Source of the DNA: Phormidesmis priestleyi ULC007
Lineage (GTDB): Bacteria; Cyanobacteriota; Cyanobacteriia; Leptolyngbyales; Leptolyngbyaceae
Direction: 5' to 3'
NCBI RefSeq assembly: GCF_001895925.1
Contig: NZ_MPPI01000010.1
Coordinates: 1 to 64,000, forward strand
Length of the DNA stretch: 64,000 bases
Shown here: positions 1 to 9,304 of the stretch, piece after piece
Layout: each line of letters opens with the position of its first letter
Numbering within the stretch: the first letter of the stretch is position 1
Notes under the pieces: model-generated
What the model saw: the letters and a program-made list of their open reading frames with translations, nothing else
The model's database searches: none
Told to the model about the DNA's origin: nothing
Program-made: the position numbers and the translations under genes

Positions 1-39
1 TAACAATTGAGCGCTCATACTCACCCCTCTTGGTTGCAT
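1..39 (-). CDS. start of an unidentified gene cut by the window edge
   Basis: Only the first codons are visible, read leftwards off the window. ATG at 18 (MSAQLL) has a purine-rich GAGGGG just upstream. An in-frame ATG at 39 is the alternative start. The gene begins about 14-35 bases after the pyruvate:ferredoxin oxidoreductase stop, so it is probably in the same operon. Because that neighbour lacks its TPP and FeS parts, this gene could supply them, but the visible residues cannot show it. Confidence 0.3.
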   Translation of the reverse strand, partial: MQPRGVSMSAQLL

Positions 40-52
40 CACTGAGGTAATA

Positions 53-1810
53 TCATGATTGAATGATTAAATCAAGTAGAGGTCGCACCCCCATCACAGT
101 GTTGATGTGCCCACCCATGCCATTGTTGTGGGCAACTTTATTGGCATTAATAATGTAAAACTTCAGATGTTGCTCAACGATTTGCTGCTGCATGGGTTGG
201 GGTAGATGTTCCCACACTTCCTCAGTGTTGTACGGAGTATTCAACAAGAAGGTTCCACCTGCAACAACATGCTGAAGCATATCAAACCGTTCCAGGAATG
301 CTGACTGGTGACAGGCGACAAAGTTTGCACAACTAATCAGATAGGATGAGCGAATCGGTTGTGAGCCAAACCGTAGGTGAGAAATGGTAACGGAACCTGA
401 TTTTTTGGAGTCATAAACAAAGTATCCCTGAGCGTAGTTGTCCGTTTCTTCACCAATGATCTTAATTGAGTTTTTGTTAGCTCCAACTGTGCCGTCCGAA
501 CCCAGTCCGTAAAAGATAGCGCGAATGACCTTATCTGATTCGATCGAAAATCCTGAATCATAGTCCAGGCTAGTGTGGGTGACATCATCATTGATTCCCA
601 CTGTGAAATGGTTTTTTGGACTAGCGGCTGTCAGATGATCAAATACACCTTTGATCATCGCAGGTGTAAATTCTTTGGAAGATAGTCCGTAGCGACCGCC
701 GATAATTAATTTTGAGTTTTGAGCTTTGAGTGTTGAATTTGTTTCATAAATAGCGTTGACCACATCCAGGTATAACGGTTCGCCTGTGCTACCGGGTTCT
801 TTAGTGCGATCGAGAACAGCGATCGCCTTCACACTCTCAGGCAACACCTCAACAAATCGTTTGACATCAAAGGGACGATACAGCCGCACTTTCACCACAC
901 CGACTTTTTCACCACGGGCATTCAGGTAATCAACCGTTTCATGAACTGCTTCGCAACCCGACCCCATCAACACAATTACCCGTTCGGCATCGGGTACACC
1001 GTGATAATCAAACAGGTGATAGGATCTCCCCGTTAATTGCCCTAATTGCTCCATCGCAGTTTGCACGATGTCTGGACAATCTGCGTAGTATGAATTGACC
1101 GTTTCCCGTGCCTGAAAATAGACATCTGGATTTTGGGCTGTTCCTCGCAGGACGGGATGATCAGGAGACAGTGCCCGCGATCGATGCGCGTGAATCAAAT
1201 CTTCATCAATCAGCGATCTCAAATCCTCCTGCTCTAACAACTCGATTTTTGCAATTTCATGAGACGTGCGGAAGCCATCAAAAAAGTGCAGGAAGGGAAT
1301 TCTGGATCGCAGCGTGGCGGCTTGAGCAATCAGAGCAAAATCTTGCGCCTCTTGCACAGAAGCAGAGCAAAGCATAGCAAACCCAGTAGCACGAACCGCC
1401 ATCACATCACTATGGTCGCCAAAGATAGAAAGTGCCTGTGCTGCCAGCGATCGCGCTGCCACATGAAACACGGTCGGGGTGAGTTCTCCGGCAATCTTGT
1501 ACATATTTGGGATCATCAGCAACAATCCCTGGGATGCAGTGAAGGTTGTCGTCAATGCACCCGTCTGCAAGGCTCCGTGAATGGTTCCAGCAACCCCTGC
1601 TTCGCTCTGCATTTCAACCACAGCAGGAATAGTGCCCCAGAGGTTTGGCTTGTTCTCAGAAGCCCAGACATCTGCCCCTTCAGCCATTGGCGTAGAAGGC
1701 GTGATGGGATAAATAGCTATCACTTCATTCAGTTGATAGGCAACTTGAGCAACGGCTTCGTTAGCATCAATGGTTGCAACAGTTCTCAGCTTAGAATTTG
1801 CCATAACCAT
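53..1810 (-). CDS. nifJ: pyruvate:ferredoxin (flavodoxin) oxidoreductase, N-terminal portion only
   Basis: This is the front half of a NifJ-type enzyme, which oxidises pyruvate with CoA to acetyl-CoA, CO2 and reduced ferredoxin. The 585 residues cover the PorA pyrimidine-binding domain (YPITPSTPMAE near residue 35), the central domain II, and the gamma domain (GSDGTVGANKNSIKII near 440, ending GMGGHINTVM near 565). A usual NifJ has about 1200 residues and continues with an EKR segment, two 4Fe-4S clusters and the C-terminal TPP domain. All of these are absent. After INTVM the protein diverges and stops within 12 residues, and no other frame restores the family sequence. The start at 1810 (or the internal ATG at 1804) lies 25-31 bases below the shared promoter element. 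It could be a genuinely split enzyme or a truncated one. Confidence 0.85.
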   Translation of the reverse strand: MVMANSKLRTVATIDANEAVAQVAYQLNEVIAIYPITPSTPMAEGADVWASENKPNLWGTIPAVVEMQSEAGVAGTIHGALQTGALTTTFTASQGLLLMIPNMYKIAGELTPTVFHVAARSLAAQALSIFGDHSDVMAVRATGFAMLCSASVQEAQDFALIAQAATLRSRIPFLHFFDGFRTSHEIAKIELLEQEDLRSLIDEDLIHAHRSRALSPDHPVLRGTAQNPDVYFQARETVNSYYADCPDIVQTAMEQLGQLTGRSYHLFDYHGVPDAERVIVLMGSGCEAVHETVDYLNARGEKVGVVKVRLYRPFDVKRFVEVLPESVKAIAVLDRTKEPGSTGEPLYLDVVNAIYETNSTLKAQNSKLIIGGRYGLSSKEFTPAMIKGVFDHLTAASPKNHFTVGINDDVTHTSLDYDSGFSIESDKVIRAIFYGLGSDGTVGANKNSIKIIGEETDNYAQGYFVYDSKKSGSVTISHLRFGSQPIRSSYLISCANFVACHQSAFLERFDMLQHVVAGGTFLLNTPYNTEEVWEHLPQPMQQQIVEQHLKFYIINANKVAHNNGMGGHINTVMGVRPLLDLIIQS

Positions 1811-1835
1811 AGAGTCCCAATGATTGGCTATAGCA

Positions 1836-1871
1836 TTGAGGTTAGGTAAACAGTTTGAGGAACTTGTGAGG
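1836..1871 (-). promoter_or_regulatory. shared bipartite promoter element, copy 1 (nifJ)
   Basis: Read on the minus strand: CTCACAAGTTCCTCAAA, 7 bases, then CCTAACCTCAA. TAACCT inside the second half fits a -10 hexamer and lies about 30 bases before the nifJ start. Five further copies with the same 7-base spacing precede other genes of the fermentation island. The first box covers where a -35 would be, which suggests an activator-binding site. Confidence 0.7.
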
Positions 1872-2184
1872 AATCAGACAATTTCTTTGGGCGTTCTTGC
1901 ATCACGAGTGGAGAGGAGCGATATACGGTGCGCTTAATAGCACATCCGATCGTCTCCGTAATGAATATGAAAATATATGAAAAGATTCTGCCTATTCACC
2001 TTCAGCAGCACATTATGGAGAAAGATTCTACCGAAGTGCTAAATTTGGGGCGTTATGCCGAATCCTTCTGCCTATTCACCCACTACGGGATCTTAGGCGG
2101 AAGCTTTCAGTCTATTAATAGTTAGCCTGACGGGTTGAAGCCAGATTCTAAAATCTGCTGAAGAATTGTCAGGTTTTTGGGTCT
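1872..2184. other. intergenic region with short degenerate repeats
   Basis: This lies between the divergent nifJ and CFI-box promoters. A segment TTCTGCCTATTCACC occurs near 1986 and again near 2065, suggesting a decayed duplication. A 65-codon frame here (1928-2125) has no recognisable features and I do not call it a gene. Confidence 0.5.
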
Positions 2185-2220
2185 ACTCACAAGTTCTTCA
2201 AATTTATCTCCCATAATCTG
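2185..2220 (+). promoter_or_regulatory. shared bipartite promoter element, copy 2 (CFI-box gene)
   Basis: CTCACAAGTTCTTCAAA, 7 bases, then CCCATAATCTG. The -10-like TAATCT is shifted by one base relative to the other copies. It lies 22 bases before the ATG at 2243 and supports that start over an upstream in-frame codon at 2177, which would put the element inside the gene. Confidence 0.65.
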
Positions 2221-2242
2221 GGTAAGAAGAAAAGGAGTGATT

Positions 2243-2851
2243 ATGCCATCCTACACGTCTGACAAATATCAAGTACCCCTCTTTCGAGATTGCCCTCACT
2301 GTAAACAATCTATATCTTCAAACTTTCGCTATTGTCCTCATTGCGGAGTCTCGCTAATACAACCGATTCCCAACTATATAGATCCTTCAATCCCTAATTA
2401 CATAAAAGCCCCAAAGGGGTTTACTCCTACTCCACCTGAATATCCGCGGCAAATTGATCCTCCAATAAAAATTGATATTCATTCGGAAGCGATACCCAAC
2501 GAATATTGTCCACACTGCGGACAACTTATAATTCGTCCAAAACCTCTCGTAGACCCTCTCATTTTTGATGGACGGACGAACTATGTCCCCTCAAACAACG
2601 GCTCATGCTTTATTGCTACTGCCTGTAACGCAGACACAGAAACTTTAAGCACATTCTACAAATTCAGAGACAAAATTTTGTTGCCTTCGTTCTTTGGCAA
2701 AAAATTAGTCCAATTTTACTATTGCTTTTCACCTAGCATAGCTCAGGTTATCCAGAAATCTAAGATACTTCAAAACTCGATTTTATCTATATTACTCAAG
2801 CCGTTAGCAGCTTTATTGAAGCTTACTGTTCTTTACCCCAAAGAACCTTAG
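2243..2851 (+). CDS. zinc-ribbon and CFI-box protein of unknown function
   Basis: A 202-residue protein. A complete zinc ribbon is formed by C17-x2-C20 and C31-x2-C34. A second CPHCG (C89/C92) has no partner pair, so it is a half ribbon. A proline-rich linker follows. At residues 122-128 is CFIATAC, followed by the FRD...FYYCFSPSIA pattern typical of the CFI-box C-terminal domain, whose role is not established. The tail has hydrophobic helices that may touch the membrane. The ATG at 2243 has AAGGAG seven bases upstream. The gene is AT-rich, has no HIP1 octamer and stands alone on the plus strand inside the hydrogenase island, yet carries the same promoter element. Its function in fermentation is unknown. 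Confidence 0.75.
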   Translation: MPSYTSDKYQVPLFRDCPHCKQSISSNFRYCPHCGVSLIQPIPNYIDPSIPNYIKAPKGFTPTPPEYPRQIDPPIKIDIHSEAIPNEYCPHCGQLIIRPKPLVDPLIFDGRTNYVPSNNGSCFIATACNADTETLSTFYKFRDKILLPSFFGKKLVQFYYCFSPSIAQVIQKSKILQNSILSILLKPLAALLKLTVLYPKEP

Positions 2852-3013
2852 TGCCTTCGTATCAATGCTTGGCTATTGCCTTATTAGGAGGATTAGTGGT
2901 CTAACAATCCTGTTGGAGTGGCGAGCAGAGTTTTCTTGCTTCTATTCAGGGCTGTTATCGCCGCTCAACAGGGGCGTTATGATAATCGATATCGATCGCG
3001 CTTCATTGCACGA
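2852..3013. other. short intergenic region between convergent genes
   Basis: This separates the CFI-box gene from the end of hypC. I see no coding frame or clear terminator. The string GGGGCGTTATG near 2970 also occurs near 2048 on the other side of the CFI-box gene, so the gene is flanked by a short direct repeat of about 11 bases. Confidence 0.4.
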
Positions 3014-3244
3014 TCAGGTCTGAATTTGCTCTAAGTACCTCAATGTTCGTTCTGCTTCTTGAGGGTCAAGAATACTGAGGGCAAAGCCCACATGGACGAT
3101 CGCATAATCATCGATTTTTGCTTCAGGCACATAGGCAAGACTGACTTCTTTAATTACGCCTCCAAAGCTGACTCTACCAGTCCGCAGCAATGGATCGTCC
3201 TGATTGTGGATGCCGATAATTTTTCCTGGAACTGCTAAACACAT
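3014..3244 (-). CDS. hypC: hydrogenase maturation chaperone HypC
   Basis: A 76-residue HypC/HupF-family protein with the diagnostic N-terminal MCLAVPGK, whose Cys2 binds the iron centre. HypC carries the Fe(CN)2CO group with HypD and delivers it to the large subunit HoxH. Its start overlaps the end of hypF by 10 bases, so the two are translationally coupled. It is the last gene of the hoxW-hypA-ligase-hypF-hypC run. Partners HypB, HypD and HypE are not in this window and must be encoded elsewhere. Confidence 0.95.
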   Translation of the reverse strand: MCLAVPGKIIGIHNQDDPLLRTGRVSFGGVIKEVSLAYVPEAKIDDYAIVHVGFALSILDPQEAERTLRYLEQIQT

Positions 3245-5565
3245 CGTTCTTTACCTCCTGAAATTTCCCGTAGCGCTGCCATGATTTGACCCAATGCAAT
3301 GCCGCCATCGTTGGCTGGAATCTTCTGGTGCCAGTAGGGTCGAAATCCTTCTGCTCTCAATCGTTGAATGGCGCGTTCGGTTAGATATTTGTTTTGAAAA
3401 CAGCCGCCTGTAAGAACGACTCGCTCTTCTCCAACTCGGTTCGCGATCGCTACTATCATCTCAACCAGTGTGTTATGAAACTTGGCTGAGATATTGCTGA
3501 TCGATAGACCTGATCGACTATCAATTAAGATTCTCCGTACCATCGCTGCCCAATCTAAGATCTCCGACTTCTTTGGAGAAGTCGGAGATCTGGTTGATTG
3601 AATTTCAAATGGATAGGATTCATCGGTTTCAAAGCCCTCGATCGCAAACTCTAATTCCATCGCTGCCTGCCCTTCAAATTGGATGTATTGACGCAATCCG
3701 AGGATTGAAGCGATCGCATCAAACAAGCGTCCGGCACTGGATGTAATTGGAGCATTGAGATTCTTGTTCAGCATAGTTTTCAAGATTTTTAATTCTTGAT
3801 CTGAGAATGTTTGTATAGAGTCAAGTGCCTTCATCTCAAACACCTGATCACCATACAGCTCGTAAAGCAATCCGATCGCCGATCGCCTCGGTTCTTTAAC
3901 GGCTTTATCTCCTCCAGGCAGATGGAACGAACGCAGGTGAGCAACCCGCCTAAAGGTCGTATCGGTGATGTGCAGAAATTCACCACCCCAGAGAGTGCCA
4001 TCCGATCCGTAGCCTGTGCCATCCCAGGCAATGCCTAAAACGGAACCCTCAAGCTGATGCTCTGCCATACAGGAGAGGATATGAGCGTAGTGATGTTGAA
4101 CGGGGATAACCGGAATCTGCAATTGATTAGCAAGTTGATGAGCGAACTGTGTAGAGCGATAATCGGGATGTAAATCGCAGGCGATCGCAGTCGGTTGCAG
4201 TTCATAGATCTGTTGAAAACTAGCGATCGTTTGTTGAAACGCCTCAAATGCCGGAACTGTCTCCAAATCGCCAATGTGCTGACTGACAAAGACCTGCTGA
4301 TTGGTTGAAAAGGCGATCGTATTCTTTAAATGTGCGCCAACGGACAGGATTTTGGATTTTGAATGAATTGAAATCGGCAACGGCGCATAGCCCCGCGCAC
4401 GACGCAATACCACTTTCTGTTCCATCACCACTCGAACAATGGAATCATCAATTGGACGGGCGATCTCACGATTATGAATAAGAAACAAATCAGCAATGGT
4501 TCCGAGCCGTTGGATGGCTTCCTGTTCATCGGTGCAAATGGGTTCATCGGCAAGATTGCCACTGGTTGCCACAATAGGAAAACCCACATCAGCCATCAGT
4601 AGGTGATGTAAGGGCGTGTAGGGCAACATGATGCCTAGATACGGATTGTGGGGGGCAACAGATGGGGCAATTTTAGCGTTGAGAGTTTGGGTTTTGGAGT
4701 GTTTTAAGAGAACAATCGGAGCTTCGGGCGATCGCAACAACTGTTCTTCTAACTCTGAGACTTCGCAATCAGCCTTGATTAACTCCAGGGAAGGATACAT
4801 CAATGCAAAGGGTTTAGCGGCTCGTTGTTTTGCTTGCCGCAATCGCTGAATTGCTGTCTCATTACGAGCATCAACCATTAAATGAAATCCACCCAAGCCT
4901 TTGATCGCCACAATCTTGCCCTGGCGAATTGCATCTGCTGCTATCTTCAAAGCATTGTCGTGAGACGCGATTTCACCGGATGGATTCCACAATTGTAGAT
5001 GAGGTCCGCACTGCGGACAGGCATTGGGCTGGGCATGAAACCGCCGATCGCCAGGATTTCCGTACTCTATTTGACAATCTCTGCACACTTTGAAGTACTG
5101 CATCGTTGTGTTAGAGCGATCGTAGGGAAGCGCGTCAAGGATGCTGAAGCGAGGACCACAATTCGTACAGTTGGTGAAGGGATAGCGATAGCGGCGATTT
5201 GTAGGGTCAAAGATCTCCTGAAGGCACTCTGGACAAGTGGCGATGTCGGGCAGAACAATAGCTGTTTTCTCACCCACAACACTTTTGCGAATTTCAAAAA
5301 TAGAATAACCAACTGGATCAAACCATGAGGATTCTAAACTTTGAATGTGCGATCGCGATGGTTTTTCTTGATTAAGTCGGTGCAGAAATGTATCGAGCTG
5401 CGATCTCACTCCTTCAATGTCAATCACGACACCTTGAGCAGAATTATTGACCCAACCCGTTAACCCTAAATCAGCCGCTAACCGATAGATAAAGGGACGA
5501 AAGCCGACCCCTTGAACAGCTCCCTGAATCACGAGATGTAATCGTTGCTGGAATACAATATTCAT
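3235..5565 (-). CDS. hypF: carbamoyltransferase HypF
   Basis: HypF makes the cyanide ligands of the NiFe active site from carbamoyl phosphate, passing the carbamoyl group to HypE. The 776 residues have the usual order: an acylphosphatase domain ([14 protein letters not shown] near residue 15), two C4 zinc fingers (CPECL/CTNCGPR and CRDCQ/CPQCGP), a YrdC-like domain, and a C-terminal Kae1-like domain with the histidine motif QHHYAHI. The start overlaps the preceding ligase stop by 4 bases. Oddity: a 34-bp perfect palindrome is inserted in frame in the C-terminal part, encoding [11 protein letters not shown]. Its length and all motifs are otherwise intact, so activity is probably kept. Confidence 0.95.
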   Translation of the reverse strand: MNIVFQQRLHLVIQGAVQGVGFRPFIYRLAADLGLTGWVNNSAQGVVIDIEGVRSQLDTFLHRLNQEKPSRSHIQSLESSWFDPVGYSIFEIRKSVVGEKTAIVLPDIATCPECLQEIFDPTNRRYRYPFTNCTNCGPRFSILDALPYDRSNTTMQYFKVCRDCQIEYGNPGDRRFHAQPNACPQCGPHLQLWNPSGEIASHDNALKIAADAIRQGKIVAIKGLGGFHLMVDARNETAIQRLRQAKQRAAKPFALMYPSLELIKADCEVSELEEQLLRSPEAPIVLLKHSKTQTLNAKIAPSVAPHNPYLGIMLPYTPLHHLLMADVGFPIVATSGNLADEPICTDEQEAIQRLGTIADLFLIHNREIARPIDDSIVRVVMEQKVVLRRARGYAPLPISIHSKSKILSVGAHLKNTIAFSTNQQVFVSQHIGDLETVPAFEAFQQTIASFQQIYELQPTAIACDLHPDYRSTQFAHQLANQLQIPVIPVQHHYAHILSCMAEHQLEGSVLGIAWDGTGYGSDGTLWGGEFLHITDTTFRRVAHLRSFHLPGGDKAVKEPRRSAIGLLYELYGDQVFEMKALDSIQTFSDQELKILKTMLNKNLNAPITSSAGRLFDAIASILGLRQYIQFEGQAAMELEFAIEGFETDESYPFEIQSTRSPTSPKKSEILDWAAMVRRILIDSRSGLSISNISAKFHNTLVEMIVAIANRVGEERVVLTGGCFQNKYLTERAIQRLRAEGFRPYWHQKIPANDGGIALGQIMAALREISGGKERCV
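3558..3591. repeat. perfect palindrome inside hypF
   Basis: AGATCTCCGACTTC, a 6-base loop TTTGGA, then its exact complement GAAGTCGGAGATCT. The 14-bp stem lies in the hypF reading frame without breaking it. It looks like a mobile palindromic repeat that landed in a tolerant surface loop. Confidence 0.8.
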
Positions 5566-8366
5566 CGTGTGATTTGTTGTACCTCAATCGTTGCTTGCAT
5601 CACGCCTGCTTCGATCGATCGCAGGCTAAATCCTAACTTTTCACAGACTCGCTGCATCGCAGAATTATCAGCCAGAATTTCGGCATGAATGTGTTCTAGC
5701 TGTTCATCCTGACCCACTTGGAGCAAACGTTTCAGCAGTTCTGTGCCTAATCCCTGACACTGGTAGCGATCGCTGACCAGGAGCGCAAATTCTGCCTCAT
5801 TGGTGCCGTGCAGTTTGCTGAGTCGGGCAACTGCCAGAATTTCATGCGCTTCGGTATCTGGATGAGTATAGTCAGCCACCAACGCCATCTCGCGATCGTA
5901 ATCAATAAAACAGAGTCGCGTCAGGCGATCGTGAGCCGTGCGTTGACTGAGTTTAATCAGATGAAAATAGCGAAAATAAACGCTTTGTTCAGACAGTGTT
6001 TTGTGGAACTGAATCATCAGCGGTTCATCTTCAGGACGAATGGGACGAATGGTGAGGAAGGTGCCATCCTTCATTGTCCAAGCAGAAAGGTATTGCGTGG
6101 GATAAGGGCGAATTGCCAGCCTGGGTAACTGATCCAGGTGAATATCCAGTCCATGCAAAACGATGCGAGCATCCAGAGCGATGAATGGAGCCGACTCCTG
6201 GCTTCTGGCTAGTAAGGGATTGATATCAATTTCTTTGATCCACCGTTGCTCGACGACAAGTTGACTGAAGCGCACCAATAGTTGCTCTAATGCGGCTAAA
6301 TCAACTGCTGGTCGTCCGCGAACGCCTTTGAGTGCCCGATAGATGTGGGTTTGTTCCATCATCCGTCGCGCCAGTGTGGTGTTGAGTGGCGGTAGAGCGA
6401 TCGCCCGGTCTTCAAACACTTCTACCAGTTGTCCACCCGATCCAAACAACACGACAGGTCCCAACTGATCATCCAGACTGCTACCCATGATCAGTTCATA
6501 GCCGTCGAGTTTAACCATTGGCTGAACGGTAACGCCAATGAAGGAGGCGGGATCAGCAACAACAGCCGCTTCAATGTTTTGATATGCTTTTCTAACAGCA
6601 TCAGCATCGGCAAGATTCAACTTCACGCCACCCACATCTGATTTGTGGGTGATGGTTTGTGAGAGCAATTTCAGCACAACCGGATAGCCGATCGCATCTG
6701 CACAATGCACTGCATCCTCTTCACTCTGGGCAACACAGGTTTGAACGACAGGAATGCCGTAAGCATGGAGAATTTGTTTAGATTCGGCTTCGGTTAGTAG
6801 GGTGCGATCGGCTTGACGAGCGGTTTGGATGATGGTTTCTACCAAGGGGCGACCCCTTGCGGGTATCTCGAAGAGATCGGGAATTTCTGCATCTAATCCA
6901 GCTAATGTAGGCGTTTCGTAGATGCCTCGCAGGTTATAGCTGTAGCGCCACATGTCGCTGAACACTCGTGCGGCTGCATCGGGATAGGCATAGGTGGGAA
7001 TGCCAGCCTGGTTGAGAATTGCCTCCCCTGCTGCCACATCGGCTCCGCCCATCCAACTTGCCAAGATCGGTTTATGTTTTAGAGATGCTGTAGAGGTTTG
7101 TGTAGTTTCGACATAGGCTTTCAACTGCTCGGCTGTTTGTGTAGGATCGGTCATCGCTTGCGGCGTGAGAATGGTCAACAAGCCATCACTGTTGGGATCT
7201 TGAGCAGCAATTTCCAGTGCTTTTGCATAGCGCTGTGGATCAGCGTCACCGAGAATATCGATCGGGTTGTCATGACTCCAGTGTGTGGGCAGGACTTGAT
7301 TCAAGTGGGCGATCGCTTCCTCCGATAGTTCCGCCAGTTCTCCGCCAGCAGCAATCAGCGCATCAGTAGCGAGTACGCCTGGACCTCCGGCATTGGTCAA
7401 AATCGTTAAGCGCGATCCTTGCGGACGGGGTTGTTTTGCCAGCACTTCTGCCCTATCAAACAAGTCAGAAATGGTGTCAACTCGCAGAACCCCACAGCGA
7501 TGGAAGGCAGCATCCAGCACCCCATCACTCCCCGCTAAAGCTCCGGTGTGGGACGTGGCGGCTTTGGCAGCGGCGGTAGTGCGACCTGCCTTCAGCACAA
7601 TAATCGGTTTGGTGAGGGCAACTTCCCGCGCTGCGGAGAGAAACGAACGGGCATTGGCGATCGACTCCATGTAAATCACGATGCTGTGGGTGTGCGGATC
7701 GTCGCCCAAATAATCGATCAAATCACCCCAGCCCACATCCAGCATGGAACCCACTGACACAAACGCACTGAAGCCCACATTCTCCCGCAAACTCCAGTCT
7801 AAAATGGCGGTACACAGTGCCCCACTCTGGCTAATAAAGCCCACATTGCCAGGACGCGCCATTGCTCCTGCAAAGGTGGCATTCAAACCCGTAAGTGGAT
7901 TCATCACGCCCAGACAATTTGGACCAATAATGCGTAAATTACCCCGCCGTGCCCGTTCCAAAATTTGCGCTTCTAATGCCGCCCCCGTTGCCCCCGATTC
8001 CTTGAATCCCGCCGAGATGATGATCGCGCCTTTGACCTTTGCTTCTACGCATTCCGTAATCACATCAGGAACGCCGGGAGCAGGCACAACTACGATCGCC
8101 AGATCAACGGGTTCAGGAATGCTGCTAACGGTGGGATATGCCTGAATCCCCAGCACACTATGTCTCTTAGGATTGACTGGAAATACTGTGCCACCAAAAG
8201 TGTGGCTGATCAGATTCCAGAGCACTGTTCGCCCGACACTGCCAACCCGATCGGTCGCCCCAATCACCGCCACACTTTTTGGTGCAAAGATGGCTTTTAG
8301 AGGTTGATGCTCAGTCCGCAAGATATCGTAGGCTTTGTCCATCGCTGACTTAAATGTTTCGGGCAT
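5562..8366 (-). CDS. ADP-forming acyl-CoA ligase fused to a GNAT acetyltransferase
   Basis: A 934-residue fusion. Order: CoA-binding Rossmann domain ([14 protein letters not shown] near 33), succinyl-CoA-ligase-like flavodoxin domains including SHTGALAGS near 268 (its histidine sits where the phospho-histidine of ADP-forming acetyl-CoA synthetases lies), an ATP-grasp domain (about 490-720), and a C-terminal GNAT domain from about 780 with QCQGLG. The family includes ADP-forming acetyl-CoA synthetases (acetyl-CoA to acetate plus ATP) and Pat/PatZ protein acetyltransferases. ATG at 8366 follows AGGAGGGG. It is 9 bases from hypA and overlaps hypF by 4 bases, so it is embedded in the hydrogenase maturation operon. 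With pyruvate oxidation nearby, I infer acetate formation with ATP gain, but an acetyltransferase-only role is possible. Confidence 0.85.
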   Translation of the reverse strand: MPETFKSAMDKAYDILRTEHQPLKAIFAPKSVAVIGATDRVGSVGRTVLWNLISHTFGGTVFPVNPKRHSVLGIQAYPTVSSIPEPVDLAIVVVPAPGVPDVITECVEAKVKGAIIISAGFKESGATGAALEAQILERARRGNLRIIGPNCLGVMNPLTGLNATFAGAMARPGNVGFISQSGALCTAILDWSLRENVGFSAFVSVGSMLDVGWGDLIDYLGDDPHTHSIVIYMESIANARSFLSAAREVALTKPIIVLKAGRTTAAAKAATSHTGALAGSDGVLDAAFHRCGVLRVDTISDLFDRAEVLAKQPRPQGSRLTILTNAGGPGVLATDALIAAGGELAELSEEAIAHLNQVLPTHWSHDNPIDILGDADPQRYAKALEIAAQDPNSDGLLTILTPQAMTDPTQTAEQLKAYVETTQTSTASLKHKPILASWMGGADVAAGEAILNQAGIPTYAYPDAAARVFSDMWRYSYNLRGIYETPTLAGLDAEIPDLFEIPARGRPLVETIIQTARQADRTLLTEAESKQILHAYGIPVVQTCVAQSEEDAVHCADAIGYPVVLKLLSQTITHKSDVGGVKLNLADADAVRKAYQNIEAAVVADPASFIGVTVQPMVKLDGYELIMGSSLDDQLGPVVLFGSGGQLVEVFEDRAIALPPLNTTLARRMMEQTHIYRALKGVRGRPAVDLAALEQLLVRFSQLVVEQRWIKEIDINPLLARSQESAPFIALDARIVLHGLDIHLDQLPRLAIRPYPTQYLSAWTMKDGTFLTIRPIRPEDEPLMIQFHKTLSEQSVYFRYFHLIKLSQRTAHDRLTRLCFIDYDREMALVADYTHPDTEAHEILAVARLSKLHGTNEAEFALLVSDRYQCQGLGTELLKRLLQVGQDEQLEHIHAEILADNSAMQRVCEKLGFSLRSIEAGVMQATIEVQQITR

Positions 8367-8375
8367 CACCCCTCC

Positions 8376-8717
8376 TCAAGACACATCGAGAAATGCCAAT
8401 TCAAACTCTTGTCCTTGTTTCACCTCGCAATTGGGCTGGTGACACTCAGGACATTCATACAGTAAATCTGTGGGTTGAAATTCAAGCTGGCAATTGGCAC
8501 AGTAACAGACCACAGGAACTAGCTCTGTTTCGAGCCGAGCATCTTCTGCGATCGTGCCTTTTTTCGCAATTTCAAACGCAAATTCCAAAGAGTCGGGTAC
8601 AACTCCAGAAGCCGCACCCACTCGCATATGCACTCCGTCAATATGGTGAGCGCCTTCCTGTTTGGCACGTTCCACAGCCCGCTCTAAAATACTTTGCATC
8701 ATCCCAACTTCATGCAT
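8376..8717 (-). CDS. hypA: hydrogenase nickel insertion protein HypA
   Basis: A 113-residue HypA, beginning MHEVGMM. His2 is the nickel ligand, and a C-terminal zinc finger is formed by CANC and CPEC (near 73-92). It works with HypB to load nickel into HoxH. Its start lies 19 bases inside the end of hoxW, showing tight coupling. The next gene starts 9 bases after its stop. Confidence 0.95.
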   Translation of the reverse strand: MHEVGMMQSILERAVERAKQEGAHHIDGVHMRVGAASGVVPDSLEFAFEIAKKGTIAEDARLETELVPVVCYCANCQLEFQPTDLLYECPECHQPNCEVKQGQEFELAFLDVS

Positions 8718-9199
8718 GATTCTGTCCTCATTGATTGCATTAACTGTTCAATTTCCTGGAGTGCTGCTTCCATGCCCTGATTCGCAACCACAGAAAAGCA
8801 CTCTCCCAACTCAAAATTTATCCCCGGCACCATCACCCACCACGCCTGGGGATGTTTGCTATAGAGCGCCTGTGTCATTGCCAGCAACACCTGCGGTTCA
8901 CACCAATGTCCTGATGTGATGCCATCAGCAGGCTCCAGTAGGCGAACTTGGATCTCTTGGTCTGCGGTGGCAGGATAAGCATCAATAAAAATGGCGATAT
9001 CAACCTTTGCCAGCAATTCAACCAATTCGGGGGTCAGTTGGTGAACGGCGATCGCCTTCACATTCGGCATTCCCCAAGTTGCAATCTGTTGAGCAATCTC
9101 CTGCCCTACGCCATCATCACTGCGGAGCGGACTGCCGTAACCAATCACTAGAATCGATCGGTGCAAGCTTTTGAGTGTAGCGGCTAGGTGGCAGTCCAT
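8699..9199 (-). CDS. hoxW: hydrogenase maturation protease HoxW
   Basis: A 166-residue member of the HyaD/HybD/HoxW endopeptidase family, with the N-terminal GYGSPLRSDDGVG motif whose Asp binds the nickel of the unprocessed large subunit, and IDAYPA as the second conserved stretch. It clips the C-terminal extension of HoxH after nickel insertion. It is the first gene of its own transcription unit: a shared promoter element lies between hoxH and hoxW, 51 bases upstream of the ATG. Confidence 0.92.
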   Translation of the reverse strand: MDCHLAATLKSLHRSILVIGYGSPLRSDDGVGQEIAQQIATWGMPNVKAIAVHQLTPELVELLAKVDIAIFIDAYPATADQEIQVRLLEPADGITSGHWCEPQVLLAMTQALYSKHPQAWWVMVPGINFELGECFSVVANQGMEAALQEIEQLMQSMRTESCMKLG

Positions 9200-9249
9200 G
9201 ATGTGTTCCTGATAATTTCCTGAGGAGCGATCGACCTATTGGCTCCACT

Positions 9250-9285
9250 TTGAGGTTAGGAAAACAATTTGATGAACTTGTGAGG
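9250..9285 (-). promoter_or_regulatory. shared bipartite promoter element, copy 3 (hoxW operon)
   Basis: Minus strand: CTCACAAGTTCATCAAA, 7 bases, CCTAACCTCAA, with TAACCT as the putative -10. It sits downstream of hoxH and upstream of hoxW, making hoxW-hypA-ligase-hypF-hypC independently transcribable. Confidence 0.7.
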
Positions 9286-9304
9286 GTTTATAAAAAATGA
9301 ATCA

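Noticed and set aside
53-200. Simple frameshift as the reason for the short PFOR
   Set aside because: None of the three minus-strand frames after GMGGHINTVM continues the family sequence.
1928-2125. 65-codon frame between divergent promoters
   Set aside because: No family pattern, contains internal repeat fragments, and no ribosome site.
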